Shown piece after piece: positions 41,154 to 49,028 of a stretch of 64,000 nucleotides of DNA (position 1 is its first letter; each line of letters starts with the position of its first letter). The notes under the pieces were generated by a model. That model saw nothing but the letters and a program-made list of their open reading frames with translations, searched no databases and was not told where the DNA came from. A program made the translations under genes and the position numbers. The DNA lies in NCBI RefSeq assembly GCF_004151105.1, contig NZ_PHRF01000168.1:101986-165985 (forward strand), read 5' to 3'. The DNA comes from Streptomyces sp. L-9-10. GTDB lineage: Bacteria; Actinomycetota; Actinomycetes; Streptomycetales; Streptomycetaceae.

Positions 41154-42539
41154 TCAGCCCTTCGCGGCCACACCCCACTCCGTGCCGCCCAGCGGGTAGT
41201 CGTACGACGGACGCCCCTCCGACCCGCTCGTACGGAAGGGCTTTCCGTTGTCGTCCACGCGGAGCGTGCCGTGCCGGTCGCCGCTGGTCCACTCCAGCTC
41301 CAGGTACCAGCTGACGTCCCGCGCCGTCGCGGTGGCGGAGACGTAGTACACCTCGGGGTCCGACTCGCTGACCTTGTACGGGAAGTCCCGCTGGCCCGCC
41401 TTGGGCACGGAACTGGGCCGGGCCGCGTCCAGGTTGACGGCGAAGGATTTCGTGCCCACGCCGCCGCCGCAGCCGACGCCCATCGCGTAGTCGGTCCAGG
41501 GGAGCGGGGCGTCGCTCTTCACGACCTTCACGCGCAGTGCGTTCAGGACGACCGTGTCGCTGCTCTTGCCCTGCACGGTCAGTTCGATGAACTGACCGCC
41601 GCTCGCCACCCCTCCGAGCGCGTTGACCCAGCCGGGCGCGTCCTGCTCGGTGGGGGGCGGAGGGACCTGCTCCGGTGGGCTGTCGATGAGGTAGTGCTGA
41701 CTGCACGGGTCCTCGAAGGCGTACGGCCGGGTGTTCACCGACACCGGCACCCCGCCCGCGGAGAGATGGCCGGGCGCCGTGGACTTCGTACGCGCGCTGG
41801 GCGCGTCGGACGGGCTCGCGCTCCGGGAGGCCGAGGCGGAGGGCGGGGCGGACGGCTTTTCCTTGTCCTTGCCGTCCGGGGAGGCGGAGGGCGACAGGCT
41901 CTCCTCCGATTCCCGGCTCGGAGCCTCCGACACGTCTGTCGCGGCGGAACGGTCGTCGGTCGAGTTGACGGCCCCGCTGCCGTAGGCGATGGCGGGAACG
42001 GCGACCGCCACGACCGCCACGGCGGCGAGAAGAAGACGCAGGCGTTTGGTACGGGGGAGCCGGACGGTACGGGACCCGGCGACGGGCACGGGCTCGCGTG
42101 CGGACACGAGTTCAGGCGCAGGCTCCGGTGCGGGCGCGGGTGCGGGCTCAGGTGTGGATGCGGGCGCGGGCTCAGGTGTGGACGCGGGCTCAGGTGCGGG
42201 CTCAGGTCCAGGGACAGCCTCAGCCTCGGCCGGGGCCGCTGCTGCCGCCGCCGCTGCCGCTGCCGCTGCCGACGGAGCCGACCGCCCCCGCCGTCTCGCC
42301 TCGTCCGCGAGGATCCACCGCCGGTGCAGTTCCACCATTTCCTCGGCGTTCGCCGCGCACAGCCGCGCGAGCCGCTCCACCGACGCGTAGTCGGTCGGCA
42401 CGGCGTCCCCGTTGCAGTAGCGGTGCAGCGTGGACGTACTCACATGGAGCTTTGCGGCGAGGACGCCGTAACTGCGCCCCGAGCGGTCCTTCAACCCTCG
42501 GAGCAGTTCCGCGAAAGCCTCGGCCTCGGTGGTCGCCAC
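41154..42539 (-). CDS. XRE-type DNA-binding protein anchored in the membrane, with extracellular domain
   Basis: 461 residues from GTG 42539, with GGAGGGG eight bases upstream. Residues 1-80 form a helix-turn-helix (ELLRGLKDRSGRSYGVLAAK, STSTLHRYCNGDAVPTDYAS, VERLARLC). An Ala run and a Pro/Glu/Ala repeat region (PEPAPASTPEPAPAPAPEP) lead to a membrane helix (RLLLAAVAVVAVAVPAIAYG). Then come a Ser-rich spacer and an extracytoplasmic beta domain of about 190 residues starting PYAFEDPCSQHYLIDSPPEQ, conserved in other actinobacterial XRE-membrane proteins as I recall. A cytoplasmic DNA-binding end joined to an external domain suggests a one-component membrane sensor. The ligand is unknown. Confidence 0.85.
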   Translation of the reverse strand: MATTEAEAFAELLRGLKDRSGRSYGVLAAKLHVSTSTLHRYCNGDAVPTDYASVERLARLCAANAEEMVELHRRWILADEARRRGRSAPSAAAAAAAAAAAAPAEAEAVPGPEPAPEPASTPEPAPASTPEPAPAPAPEPAPELVSAREPVPVAGSRTVRLPRTKRLRLLLAAVAVVAVAVPAIAYGSGAVNSTDDRSAATDVSEAPSRESEESLSPSASPDGKDKEKPSAPPSASASRSASPSDAPSARTKSTAPGHLSAGGVPVSVNTRPYAFEDPCSQHYLIDSPPEQVPPPPTEQDAPGWVNALGGVASGGQFIELTVQGKSSDTVVLNALRVKVVKSDAPLPWTDYAMGVGCGGGVGTKSFAVNLDAARPSSVPKAGQRDFPYKVSESDPEVYYVSATATARDVSWYLELEWTSGDRHGTLRVDDNGKPFRTSGSEGRPSYDYPLGGTEWGVAAKG

Positions 42540-42685
42540 TCGCTGTTCCCCTCCTCGTTCCTGCTGGTCCGTTCCAGGAACGCGTTCCAGGGAAACCCCG
42601 TCCCCCCAGGTCAGAGTATGCGCGAGCGTTCCAGCTTCCCCCATTCTCCCTTGCCGATTGCGGCCGCTTCCGGCCACCCCGCAAG

Positions 42686-42817
42686 GTGAGTGCAGCACCA
42701 GCCGAACGGGGAGCAGCAATCAGAATCCGACTCCGTATCAGCGTGGTCGACGCGTTGGCGGTCGTCGTGCTGATCACCTCGACAGCGATCGTGCTCATGC
42801 TCATCAATCGCCACTGA
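42686..42817 (+). CDS. Possible 43-residue membrane peptide
   Basis: Begins at GTG 42686 with GCAAG upstream; VSAAPAERGAAIRIRLRISV is followed by VDALAVVVLITSTAIVLMLI, a single membrane helix, ending NRH. It is divergent from the membrane XRE gene and upstream of the DUF4232 lipoprotein. Codon use suits a Streptomyces gene in this frame only after the GTG. Evidence is modest: no family and a weak ribosome site. Confidence 0.35.
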   Translation: MSAAPAERGAAIRIRLRISVVDALAVVVLITSTAIVLMLINRH

Positions 42818-42830
42818 CCACACCCGTCGA

Positions 42831-42874
42831 CACCTCACTTCACCTCACTTCACCTCACCTCACCTCACCTCACC
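42831..42874. repeat. 10-base tandem repeat in the lipoprotein leader
   Basis: (CACCTCACTT)x2 then (CACCTCACCT)x2 and a partial unit, giving a C/T/A tract with no G ahead of the DUF4232 gene start at 42893. It is non-coding. Confidence 0.88.
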
Positions 42875-42892
42875 GAAACGGGGATCAACCTC

Positions 42893-43624
42893 ATGCGTAA
42901 CATCCGTCACCGCGCCGCCGCAGCCGCCGCCACCGCTCTCGTCGCCTCCCTCGCCCTCACCGCCTGCGGAAGCGGCGACAACACCGCCGGCGCCGTGAAG
43001 GACTCCGCCGCCGCGTCCTTCGGCACGCCGTCGGCCAAGCAGCAGTCGCAGGGCGACGACAAGCAGCAGACGCCCGCCGAGCAGCTCAGCACCACGAGCA
43101 ACAGCAGCGGCAAGATCGAGGCCGACTCCAGCGCCGTCAGCAGCAAGAGCCAGAGCAAGAGCAAGAGCAAGAGCCAGAGCCAGGGCAGCAGCAGCACCAC
43201 CGCCAAGCGGACGACCTGCACCGGCGCCAACACCAAGGTCAAGGTCAGCCAGGTGACCCGCCCGATCAACCACCTCCTCCTGACGGTCACCAACACCGGC
43301 AACAAGAACTGCGACGCCTACTACGCCCCCGCCCTCCGCTTCGACGAGGCCCAGGCCGCCACGCAGATCATCGAGGAGAGCCAGCCGCAGGCCGTCGTCA
43401 CCCTCGCCCCGGGAGAGTCGGCCTACGCCTCGATCTCCCTGAACGGTGACGGGAACCCGAACATCCCGGCGAAGGAGCTGACCGTCCACTTCATCGGACG
43501 CGCCAACCAGGGCTCGGTGGGCTCCCCCGCCGGTCCGCTCAAGCTCCCCACGGGGACGCGGATCGCCGACGACACTGCCGTCACGTACTGGCAGTCGGAG
43601 ATGGCCGACGCCCTCACCTGGTGA
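42893..43624 (+). CDS. DUF4232-type lipoprotein
   Basis: 243 residues from ATG 42893. Lipobox L-T-A-C at residue 25 after MRNIRHRAAAAAATALVASL. Residues 50-105 are a Ser/Lys/Gln-rich spacer (SKSQSKSKSKSQSQGSSS), suited to spanning the cell wall. The DUF4232 domain begins at TCTGANTKVKVSQV and continues LLTVTNTGNKNCDAYYAPAL, LAPGESAYASISLNGDG; the two cysteines probably pair. DUF4232 proteins are common Streptomyces surface lipoproteins without known function. Confidence 0.88.
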   Translation: MRNIRHRAAAAAATALVASLALTACGSGDNTAGAVKDSAAASFGTPSAKQQSQGDDKQQTPAEQLSTTSNSSGKIEADSSAVSSKSQSKSKSKSQSQGSSSTTAKRTTCTGANTKVKVSQVTRPINHLLLTVTNTGNKNCDAYYAPALRFDEAQAATQIIEESQPQAVVTLAPGESAYASISLNGDGNPNIPAKELTVHFIGRANQGSVGSPAGPLKLPTGTRIADDTAVTYWQSEMADALTW

Positions 43625-43632
43625 CGCGTTGA

Positions 43633-43676
43633 CGCCGACAGGGCCCCTACCCGACCCGGTAGGGGCCCTGTCGGCG
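43633..43676. terminator. Strong bidirectional hairpin terminator
   Basis: A perfect 19-base stem (43633-43651 with 43658-43676, core GACAGGGCCCCTACC) with a six-base loop, between the convergent DUF4232 and repeat-protein genes. Confidence 0.88.
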
Positions 43677-43696
43677 CGGTACGGAGCCCGCCCGCG

Positions 43697-44878
43697 TCAG
43701 GCCGCGACCGCGGCCGTGCTCCGTACCTCGGGGTACTCCACCTCGTCCGGCAGCCGGTAGCCGAGGCCGGTCAGCCGCGCCGCGACATCCGCCGGGCTTC
43801 TCCCCGTCAGACTCGCGCTGCGCAGGACGTGTTCGAGGTGGACGTTGTCGAGGAACGAGCGGTCGACCGTCTCCAGCAGCCGGATGTCCTCCGGATCCGC
43901 GACCGCGGGCACCTTCGCGTGGGCGTGCGGCCCGTGCCCCAGCGCGGCCAGCCGCTCGGTGACGTCCGCCGGGGTCCGTCCCGTCACGAGGGAGGCGCGC
44001 AGGATGTGCCGCAACTGCACCCCGACGGCACGGTTCACGGGCAACCAGGGCGCACGGCCGTCGAGTTCGTGGCTGAGGAGAACGAAGTCGTCCGCCTCCG
44101 GGGCGTCGGGCACCGGCGCGTCCACCCCGCAGCCCAGTTCCGCCAGCCGGGCGACGATGGCCGCCTGCGGGCTGCCCGTCTCCCGTGCGACATCGAGGAT
44201 GTGCCCGCTGGGCACCGAGGAGTAGCGGGCCGCCCAGGCCCGGTGGCCGGTCCCGTACCTGAGGATCCGCTCGTCACCGGGCTCAGGGGCGTAGGGCAGC
44301 CGGATGCCGAGCCCGACCAGACGCTTGGCGGCCGTGTGCGGGCTGTACCCCAACTCCCCCGCCGCGCTGAGCACATGGTGTGCGGGCACCTCCGCGCCCC
44401 AGTCCAGCCACTCTCCGTTGCCCCCGCGCTCCCTACGGATCAGCACGATGTCACGGGTGTCCGGGGTTTCGGGCAGCGGATGGCCGGCCGGGACCGCGTA
44501 GCCGAAATCGGTCAGCCGCCGCGCGGCGTAGGCCGGGCTCCGGCCCGTCCGCCCCGCCGCGGCGAGTACGTGCCGCAGCGACACGGGCTTGCCGAGCCCG
44601 AGCCACGACAGGTTGTACGCCTCCTCCTTGATCAGCAGAGCGTCGACCGGGTCGACGGTGAGGGGCAGCGGGCCGTCGGGCAGCTCGATGTCGGCGAACC
44701 CGAGCGCGGTCAGCCTCGACACGACGTCGGCGGGAGCGCACTCCAACGTGCCCGCCGCGTACAGGACATGTCCGTACGACACCTGCCGGTCGGGCTTCAC
44801 CCAGGCGGTCTCGCGCCCCATCGGGATACGGGTGAGCCGGAGGTACTCCGGGTCCTGGGATTCAGGGCTGCTCGACAT
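43697..44878 (-). CDS. Six-repeat winged-helix-like protein of unknown function
   Basis: 393 residues made almost wholly of six tandem repeats of 58-66 residues. Each has a core V-x-x-x-H-[VI]-L-x-x-[AS/V]-x-x-x-x-x-[SP]-x-x-x-x-x-R-L-x-x-[LF]-G, with the histidine at residues 37, 103, 168, 226, 291 and 350. Between cores, each unit has a D-[DI]-x-x-[LV]-x-x-x-x-x-x-x-x-W-[LV] strand segment (for example DDFVLLSHELDGRAPWLPVN). The helical core resembles the small winged-helix (wHTH) repeats seen in actinobacterial multi-domain conflict or signalling proteins, as I recall; here they occur with no enzyme or ATPase domain. It probably works as a protein-binding scaffold. The downstream STM4015-type LRR gene is at 111 bases on the same strand. 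Confidence 0.7.
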   Translation of the reverse strand: MSSSPESQDPEYLRLTRIPMGRETAWVKPDRQVSYGHVLYAAGTLECAPADVVSRLTALGFADIELPDGPLPLTVDPVDALLIKEEAYNLSWLGLGKPVSLRHVLAAAGRTGRSPAYAARRLTDFGYAVPAGHPLPETPDTRDIVLIRRERGGNGEWLDWGAEVPAHHVLSAAGELGYSPHTAAKRLVGLGIRLPYAPEPGDERILRYGTGHRAWAARYSSVPSGHILDVARETGSPQAAIVARLAELGCGVDAPVPDAPEADDFVLLSHELDGRAPWLPVNRAVGVQLRHILRASLVTGRTPADVTERLAALGHGPHAHAKVPAVADPEDIRLLETVDRSFLDNVHLEHVLRSASLTGRSPADVAARLTGLGYRLPDEVEYPEVRSTAAVAA

Positions 44879-44989
44879 CGTGGACCTTTCGGAAACGGAA
44901 ACGGGAACGGGAACCCGAGCGGGAAGGGCGCCGGTGCGTGGGGCTTCGAGTACAGGCCCCCGTACGGCGGGAATCAGGCGTGAGGACGG

Positions 44990-45943
44990 TCATTCGGCCA
45001 CCGCGATATAACGGCCGCCGCCCCCGGACTCCTCGTCGTCGTCCCAGTCGTCGAACTCCCGGTCGTTCCTCCCGTACAGGTTCACCCGGACCCCCGCGGG
45101 CTCAAGCGCCGTCCATATCCGCAGCATCATGGCCTCGCTGAGGAAGTGGTGCGAGAGATCGAGTTCCTTGAGATGGGTGAGCGGCTGCCCGTGGAGCAGC
45201 GCCTCCGCGCCCTCGTCGGAGAGCGTGCCCATGGACAGGCTCAGCGAGGTGAGCCGCGGCACGACCGGCGCGGAGGCGATCGCGGCGGCCAGCTCGTCCT
45301 GGATGGGGCTGTTCTGGAGGCCCAGGTGACGCAGCGCGGGCTTGCGTTCACCCGCGAGGAGCGGGGCGAGCTGCTCGACCGTGGTGCCGCCCCCGTAGTC
45401 CTCGTCGCCGAGCCACAGCTCGATCCGCTCCAGCGAGGGCAGGTCGGCGGCGGCGATGTGCTCCGCCGCCTCCGGAGGCAGCCCGCCGGACTCGATACGC
45501 AGCGACCGCAGCCCCGCGTGCCCCGTCACGGGGAAGTCCAGCCCGTCCCCGCCGCGGACGGCCAGCTCCCGCAGCCCGGGGAACGCCGCCAGGAGCGGTG
45601 CGAGATCCGGCTGCCCGATCGAGGAGATCATCTCCTCGTCGTCCTCAAGGTCGTTGAGGAAGAGCGCTTCGAGCCCGACCAGCCGGGAACTCAGATCGAT
45701 GAGCGCCTGGTCGGGCATGTAGTGCGCGCCATGGCCGAGGACCAGCGCCCGTACCTTCTCCAGCTCCACCGTGCTGGTGAAGCGGTCCCAGTAGTCCTCG
45801 TAGTCCTCGTCGGACGAGTACGGCCCGGTGTGGAGACGCCAGGCGACGGAGCCGGCGTCCGGCAGCTCCGTGGCCGGTGTGTACGGCGGGACGGTCAGTA
45901 CGGGCAGGCCATGGAAATGCTCGACGTGTCGCACGTAGGACAA
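44990..45943 (-). CDS. STM4015-family leucine-rich-repeat protein
   Basis: 317 residues from ATG 45943. The N-terminus MSYVRHVEHFHGLPVLTVP, with SVAWRLHTGPYSSDEDYEDY, is the conserved head of STM4015-like proteins. The middle carries irregular leucine-rich repeats (LAPLLAAFPGLRELAVRGG, LPSLERIELWLGDEDYGGG, PALRHLGLQNSPIQDELAAA, LTHLKELDLSHHFLSEAMM), so a curved binding surface is expected. The C-terminus is acidic (DDWDDDEESGGGG). STM4014-STM4015 genes co-occur in Salmonella and others; no STM4014-type gene is here. It lies upstream of the six-repeat protein on the same strand. Confidence 0.82.
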   Translation of the reverse strand: MSYVRHVEHFHGLPVLTVPPYTPATELPDAGSVAWRLHTGPYSSDEDYEDYWDRFTSTVELEKVRALVLGHGAHYMPDQALIDLSSRLVGLEALFLNDLEDDEEMISSIGQPDLAPLLAAFPGLRELAVRGGDGLDFPVTGHAGLRSLRIESGGLPPEAAEHIAAADLPSLERIELWLGDEDYGGGTTVEQLAPLLAGERKPALRHLGLQNSPIQDELAAAIASAPVVPRLTSLSLSMGTLSDEGAEALLHGQPLTHLKELDLSHHFLSEAMMLRIWTALEPAGVRVNLYGRNDREFDDWDDDEESGGGGRYIAVAE

Positions 45944-46025
45944 GGGGGGCTCCCGAAGTTCATGGGTCCGAAGCCGTGTTCGGGTCCGGCTTCGGTGCGC
46001 CTTGTTCTACCAGCAGCCTCCGACA

Positions 46026-47015
46026 TCAGAGTTTCCGTGCCACCTCCGTGGCCCAGTACGTGAGGATCATGTTCGCGCCCGCGCGCTTGATTCCGGTCAG
46101 GGCCTCCAGGATCGCCGCGTCGCGGTCGATCCAGCCCTTCTCCGCCGCCGCCTCGACCATCGAGTACTCGCCGGAGATCTGGTACGCCGCGACCGGCACG
46201 TCCGTCTCCGCCGCGACGCGCGCCAGGATGTCCAGATACGGCAGCGCCGGCTTCACCATCACCATGTCGGCGCCCTCCTGGAGGTCGAGCGCCAGCTCGC
46301 GCAGGGAGTCCCGGACGTTCGCCGGGTCCTGCTGGTAGGTCTTGCGGTCGCCCTTCAGCGAGGAGCCGACGGCCTCACGGAACGGGCCGAAATACGCCGA
46401 CGAGTACTTCACGGTGTACGCGAGGATCGACACGTCCTCCCTGCCGATCGTGTCGAGCGCGTCGCGCACGACCCCGATCTGGCCGTCCATCATGCCGCTG
46501 GGGCCCACCACATGGGCACCCGCGTCGGCCTGGACCTGGGCCATCTCGGCGTACCGTTCCAGGGTCGCGTCGTTGTCGACCCGTCCCTGGTCGTCCAGTA
46601 CCCCGCAGTGGCCGTGGTCGGTGAACTCGTCCAGGCACAGGTCGGACATGACCACCAGGTCGTCCCCGACCTCTTCGCGCACCGCGCGGATAGCGGCCTG
46701 GAGGATGCCGTCCGGGTCCGTGCCCGCCGTACCCGCCGCGTCCTTCTTCTCCTCCTCGGGGACGCCGAAGAGCATGATCCCGGAGACACCGGCCGAGGCC
46801 GCCTCCACCGCCGTCTTGCGCAGCGTGTCCAGCGTGTGCTGGACGACGCCGGGCATCGCGGAGATGGGGACGGGCCGGCTGATGCCCTCGCGTACGAACG
46901 CGGGAAGGATGAAATCCGCCGGGTGCAGCCGGGTCTCGGCCACCATCCGTCGCATCACCGGGTTCACCCGCAGCCGCCGGGGCCGCGAGCCGGGGAAGGA
47001 TCCGTGCACAGTCAT
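46026..47015 (-). CDS. hemB: Delta-aminolevulinic acid dehydratase (porphobilinogen synthase)
   Basis: 329 residues from ATG 47015, with AGAGGCG nine bases upstream. Active-site lysines are in ILAYTVKYSSAYFGPFR and MVMVKPALPYLD. The metal loop reads SDLCLDEFTDHGHCG: first and last cysteines present, the middle zinc cysteine replaced by Asp, so the metal preference may be mixed. The enzyme condenses two aminolevulinates to porphobilinogen, common to heme, cobalamin and siroheme. It is separated from hemD by 354 bases and probably has its own promoter there, while the rex operon supplies the other three enzymes. Confidence 0.96.
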   Translation of the reverse strand: MTVHGSFPGSRPRRLRVNPVMRRMVAETRLHPADFILPAFVREGISRPVPISAMPGVVQHTLDTLRKTAVEAASAGVSGIMLFGVPEEEKKDAAGTAGTDPDGILQAAIRAVREEVGDDLVVMSDLCLDEFTDHGHCGVLDDQGRVDNDATLERYAEMAQVQADAGAHVVGPSGMMDGQIGVVRDALDTIGREDVSILAYTVKYSSAYFGPFREAVGSSLKGDRKTYQQDPANVRDSLRELALDLQEGADMVMVKPALPYLDILARVAAETDVPVAAYQISGEYSMVEAAAEKGWIDRDAAILEALTGIKRAGANMILTYWATEVARKL

Positions 47016-47369
47016 CGTCAGTCGCCTCTTGGGTCTGCTGCTTCGTCGGGGCCCGGCCGGCCGTCGGACCACCTTCGACCATAAACCCGGCATCCCCGCC
47101 CCTTTACCGACACGGCGACCGGGAAACCGCCCCGCCTCCCGGCCGGAACAGCCCCGTCGGCGGACCGGACCAGCCCGGGAGCCGGGACCGGGAAGCAGCC
47201 CCGGTTACCGAGGGCCCCGGAAACCGAGGGCGCCGGAGAGACCGGAGAGACAGGCCCGGCGATGTACGCCCGGGAACGACCGCGGGGCCCGGCCGCCTCG
47301 GCGACCCGGCCCCACACTCCTCCGGTCCGTACGCCCCTCAGGTCGTACGGCGCTCAGGTCGTACGCCCC
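47016..47369. other. 354-base gap between hemD and hemB
   Basis: Very GC-rich, with no convincing gene on either strand. It should contain the end of the rex-hemACD transcript and the hemB promoter on the minus strand, but no clear -35/-10 pair is visible. It holds runs of CCGG and GGGACCGGG-type low-complexity sequence, and most of the CTCAGGTCGTACG repeat cluster at its hemD end. Confidence 0.6.
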
Positions 47370-47381
47370 TCAGGTCGTACG
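47337..47381. repeat. 16-base-period triple repeat overlapping the hemD stop codon
   Basis: CTCAGGTCGTACG occurs three times at 47337-47349, 47353-47365 and 47369-47381, a period of exactly 16 bases. The third copy supplies the last codons and TGA of hemD. Confidence 0.85.
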
Positions 47382-49028
47382 GCGCCTGCGGCTGCCCGGC
47401 CGGCGCTCGCTCGGCCGCGTGACCGTTTCGCCCGCCTCCTTCGCCGCCTCGCGGCGCTGCGTGCCGAACGCGGCGAGCGCCTCGGCCAGCTTGTGCACCG
47501 ACGGCTCGGGCGAGAGGACGTCGACGCGCAGCCCGTGCTCCTCGGCGGTCTTCGCCGTCGCCGGGCCGATGCACGCGATCACCGTCACGTTGTGCGGCTT
47601 GCCCGCGATACCGACCAGGTTCCGCACGGTCGAGGACGAGGTGAAGAGCACGGCGTCGAAGCCGCCGCCCTTGATCGCCTCACGGGTCTCGGCCGGCGGC
47701 GGCGACGCGCGCACCGTGCGGTACGCGGTGACGTCGTCCACCTCCCAGCCCAGCTCGATCAGCCCCGCCACCAGCGTCTCGGTGGCGATGTCCGCGCGCG
47801 GCAGGAACACCCGGTCGATCGGGTCGAAGACCGGGTCGTACGGCGGCCAGTCCTCCAGCAGCCCGGCCGCCGACTGCTCGCCGGACGGCACCAGGTCGGG
47901 CTTCACCCCGAAGTCCACGAGCGACGCGGCGGTCTGCTCGCCCACCGCGGCGACCTTGATCCCGGCGAAGGCACGGGCGTCGAGCCCGTACTCCTCGAAC
48001 TTCTCCCGTACCGCCTTCACCGCGTTGACGGAGGTGAACGCGATCCACTCGTAGCGGCCGGTGACCAGGCCCTTGACCGCGCGCTCCATCTGCTGGGGCG
48101 TGCGGGGCGGCTCGACCGCGATGGTCGGGACCTCGTGCGGGACCGCGCCGTACGACCTGAGCTGGTCGGAGAGCGACGCCGCCTGCTCCTTCGTACGCGG
48201 AACGAGCACCTTCCAGCCGAACAGGGGCTTGGACTCGAACCACGCGAGCTGGTCGCGCTGCGCGGCGGCACTGCGCTCACCGACCACGGCTATGACCGGC
48301 TGGTGTCCCTCCGGGGAGGGCAGGACCTTCGCGTGCTTCAGGACCTGCGCGATGGTGCCGAGCGTGGCGTTCCAGGTGCGCTGACGGGTCGTCGTACCGG
48401 CGACGGTGACCGTCATCGGGGTGTCCGGCTTGCGGCCGGCCGCGACCAGCTCACCGGCGGCGCCCGCGACCGTCTCCAGGGTGGTGGAGACGACGACCGT
48501 GCCGTCGCTCGCGCCGACCTCGGTCCAGCACCGCTCGCTGGCGGTCCTGGCGTCCACGAGCCGTACGTCCGTGCCCTGGGCGTCGCGCAGCGGTACCCCG
48601 GCGTACGCCGGCACACCGACCGCGGCGGCGATGCCCGGGACGACTTCGAAGGGAATGCCCGCGGTGGCACAGGCGAGCATCTCCGTGCCCGCGTCGCCGT
48701 CCAGCCCCGGGTCACCGGAGACCGCACGCACGACCCGCTTGCCGCCCCGCGCGGCCTCCATGACAAGATTGGCCGCATCCCGGATCGCGGGGATCCCGGC
48801 GGCTGCTGACACATCGTCAACAACCGTCAGCGCAGGGGTGTGCACACCCGCCCTGGCGTGGCCGCGTACGACTTCGAGCACATCAGGCTCGGCAATCAGT
48901 ACATCCGCCCCCGCGAGCGCCTCGACGGCGCGGAGTGTCAGCAGACCCGGATCTCCGGGTCCGGCACCGAGGAAGGTGACGTGCCCCGATGCGGAGCAGG
49001 CTGGAAGGTCAGAGGTGGTGGGGCTCAA
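47370..49028 (-). CDS. hemD: Bifunctional uroporphyrinogen-III C-methyltransferase / uroporphyrinogen-III synthase
   Basis: 552 residues from TTG 49028 (LSPTTSDLPA), whose TTGA overlaps the hemC stop; the frame stays open further upstream but lies inside hemC. Domain 1 (about 15-250) is SUMT/CobA: HVTFLGAGPGDPGLLTLRAV, VRAVSGDPGLDGDAG, FEVVPGIAAAVGVPAYAG. Domain 2 (about 265-520) is HemD: LVPRTKEQAASLSDQLRSYG, EWIAFTSVNAVKAVREKF, DAVLFTSSSTVRNLVG. The pair makes uroporphyrinogen III from hydroxymethylbilane and can send it to precorrin-2 for siroheme and cobalamin. A basic tail (RPGSRRRRTT) ends inside a short repeat. Confidence 0.95.
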   Translation of the reverse strand: MSPTTSDLPACSASGHVTFLGAGPGDPGLLTLRAVEALAGADVLIAEPDVLEVVRGHARAGVHTPALTVVDDVSAAAGIPAIRDAANLVMEAARGGKRVVRAVSGDPGLDGDAGTEMLACATAGIPFEVVPGIAAAVGVPAYAGVPLRDAQGTDVRLVDARTASERCWTEVGASDGTVVVSTTLETVAGAAGELVAAGRKPDTPMTVTVAGTTTRQRTWNATLGTIAQVLKHAKVLPSPEGHQPVIAVVGERSAAAQRDQLAWFESKPLFGWKVLVPRTKEQAASLSDQLRSYGAVPHEVPTIAVEPPRTPQQMERAVKGLVTGRYEWIAFTSVNAVKAVREKFEEYGLDARAFAGIKVAAVGEQTAASLVDFGVKPDLVPSGEQSAAGLLEDWPPYDPVFDPIDRVFLPRADIATETLVAGLIELGWEVDDVTAYRTVRASPPPAETREAIKGGGFDAVLFTSSSTVRNLVGIAGKPHNVTVIACIGPATAKTAEEHGLRVDVLSPEPSVHKLAEALAAFGTQRREAAKEAGETVTRPSERRPGSRRRRTT

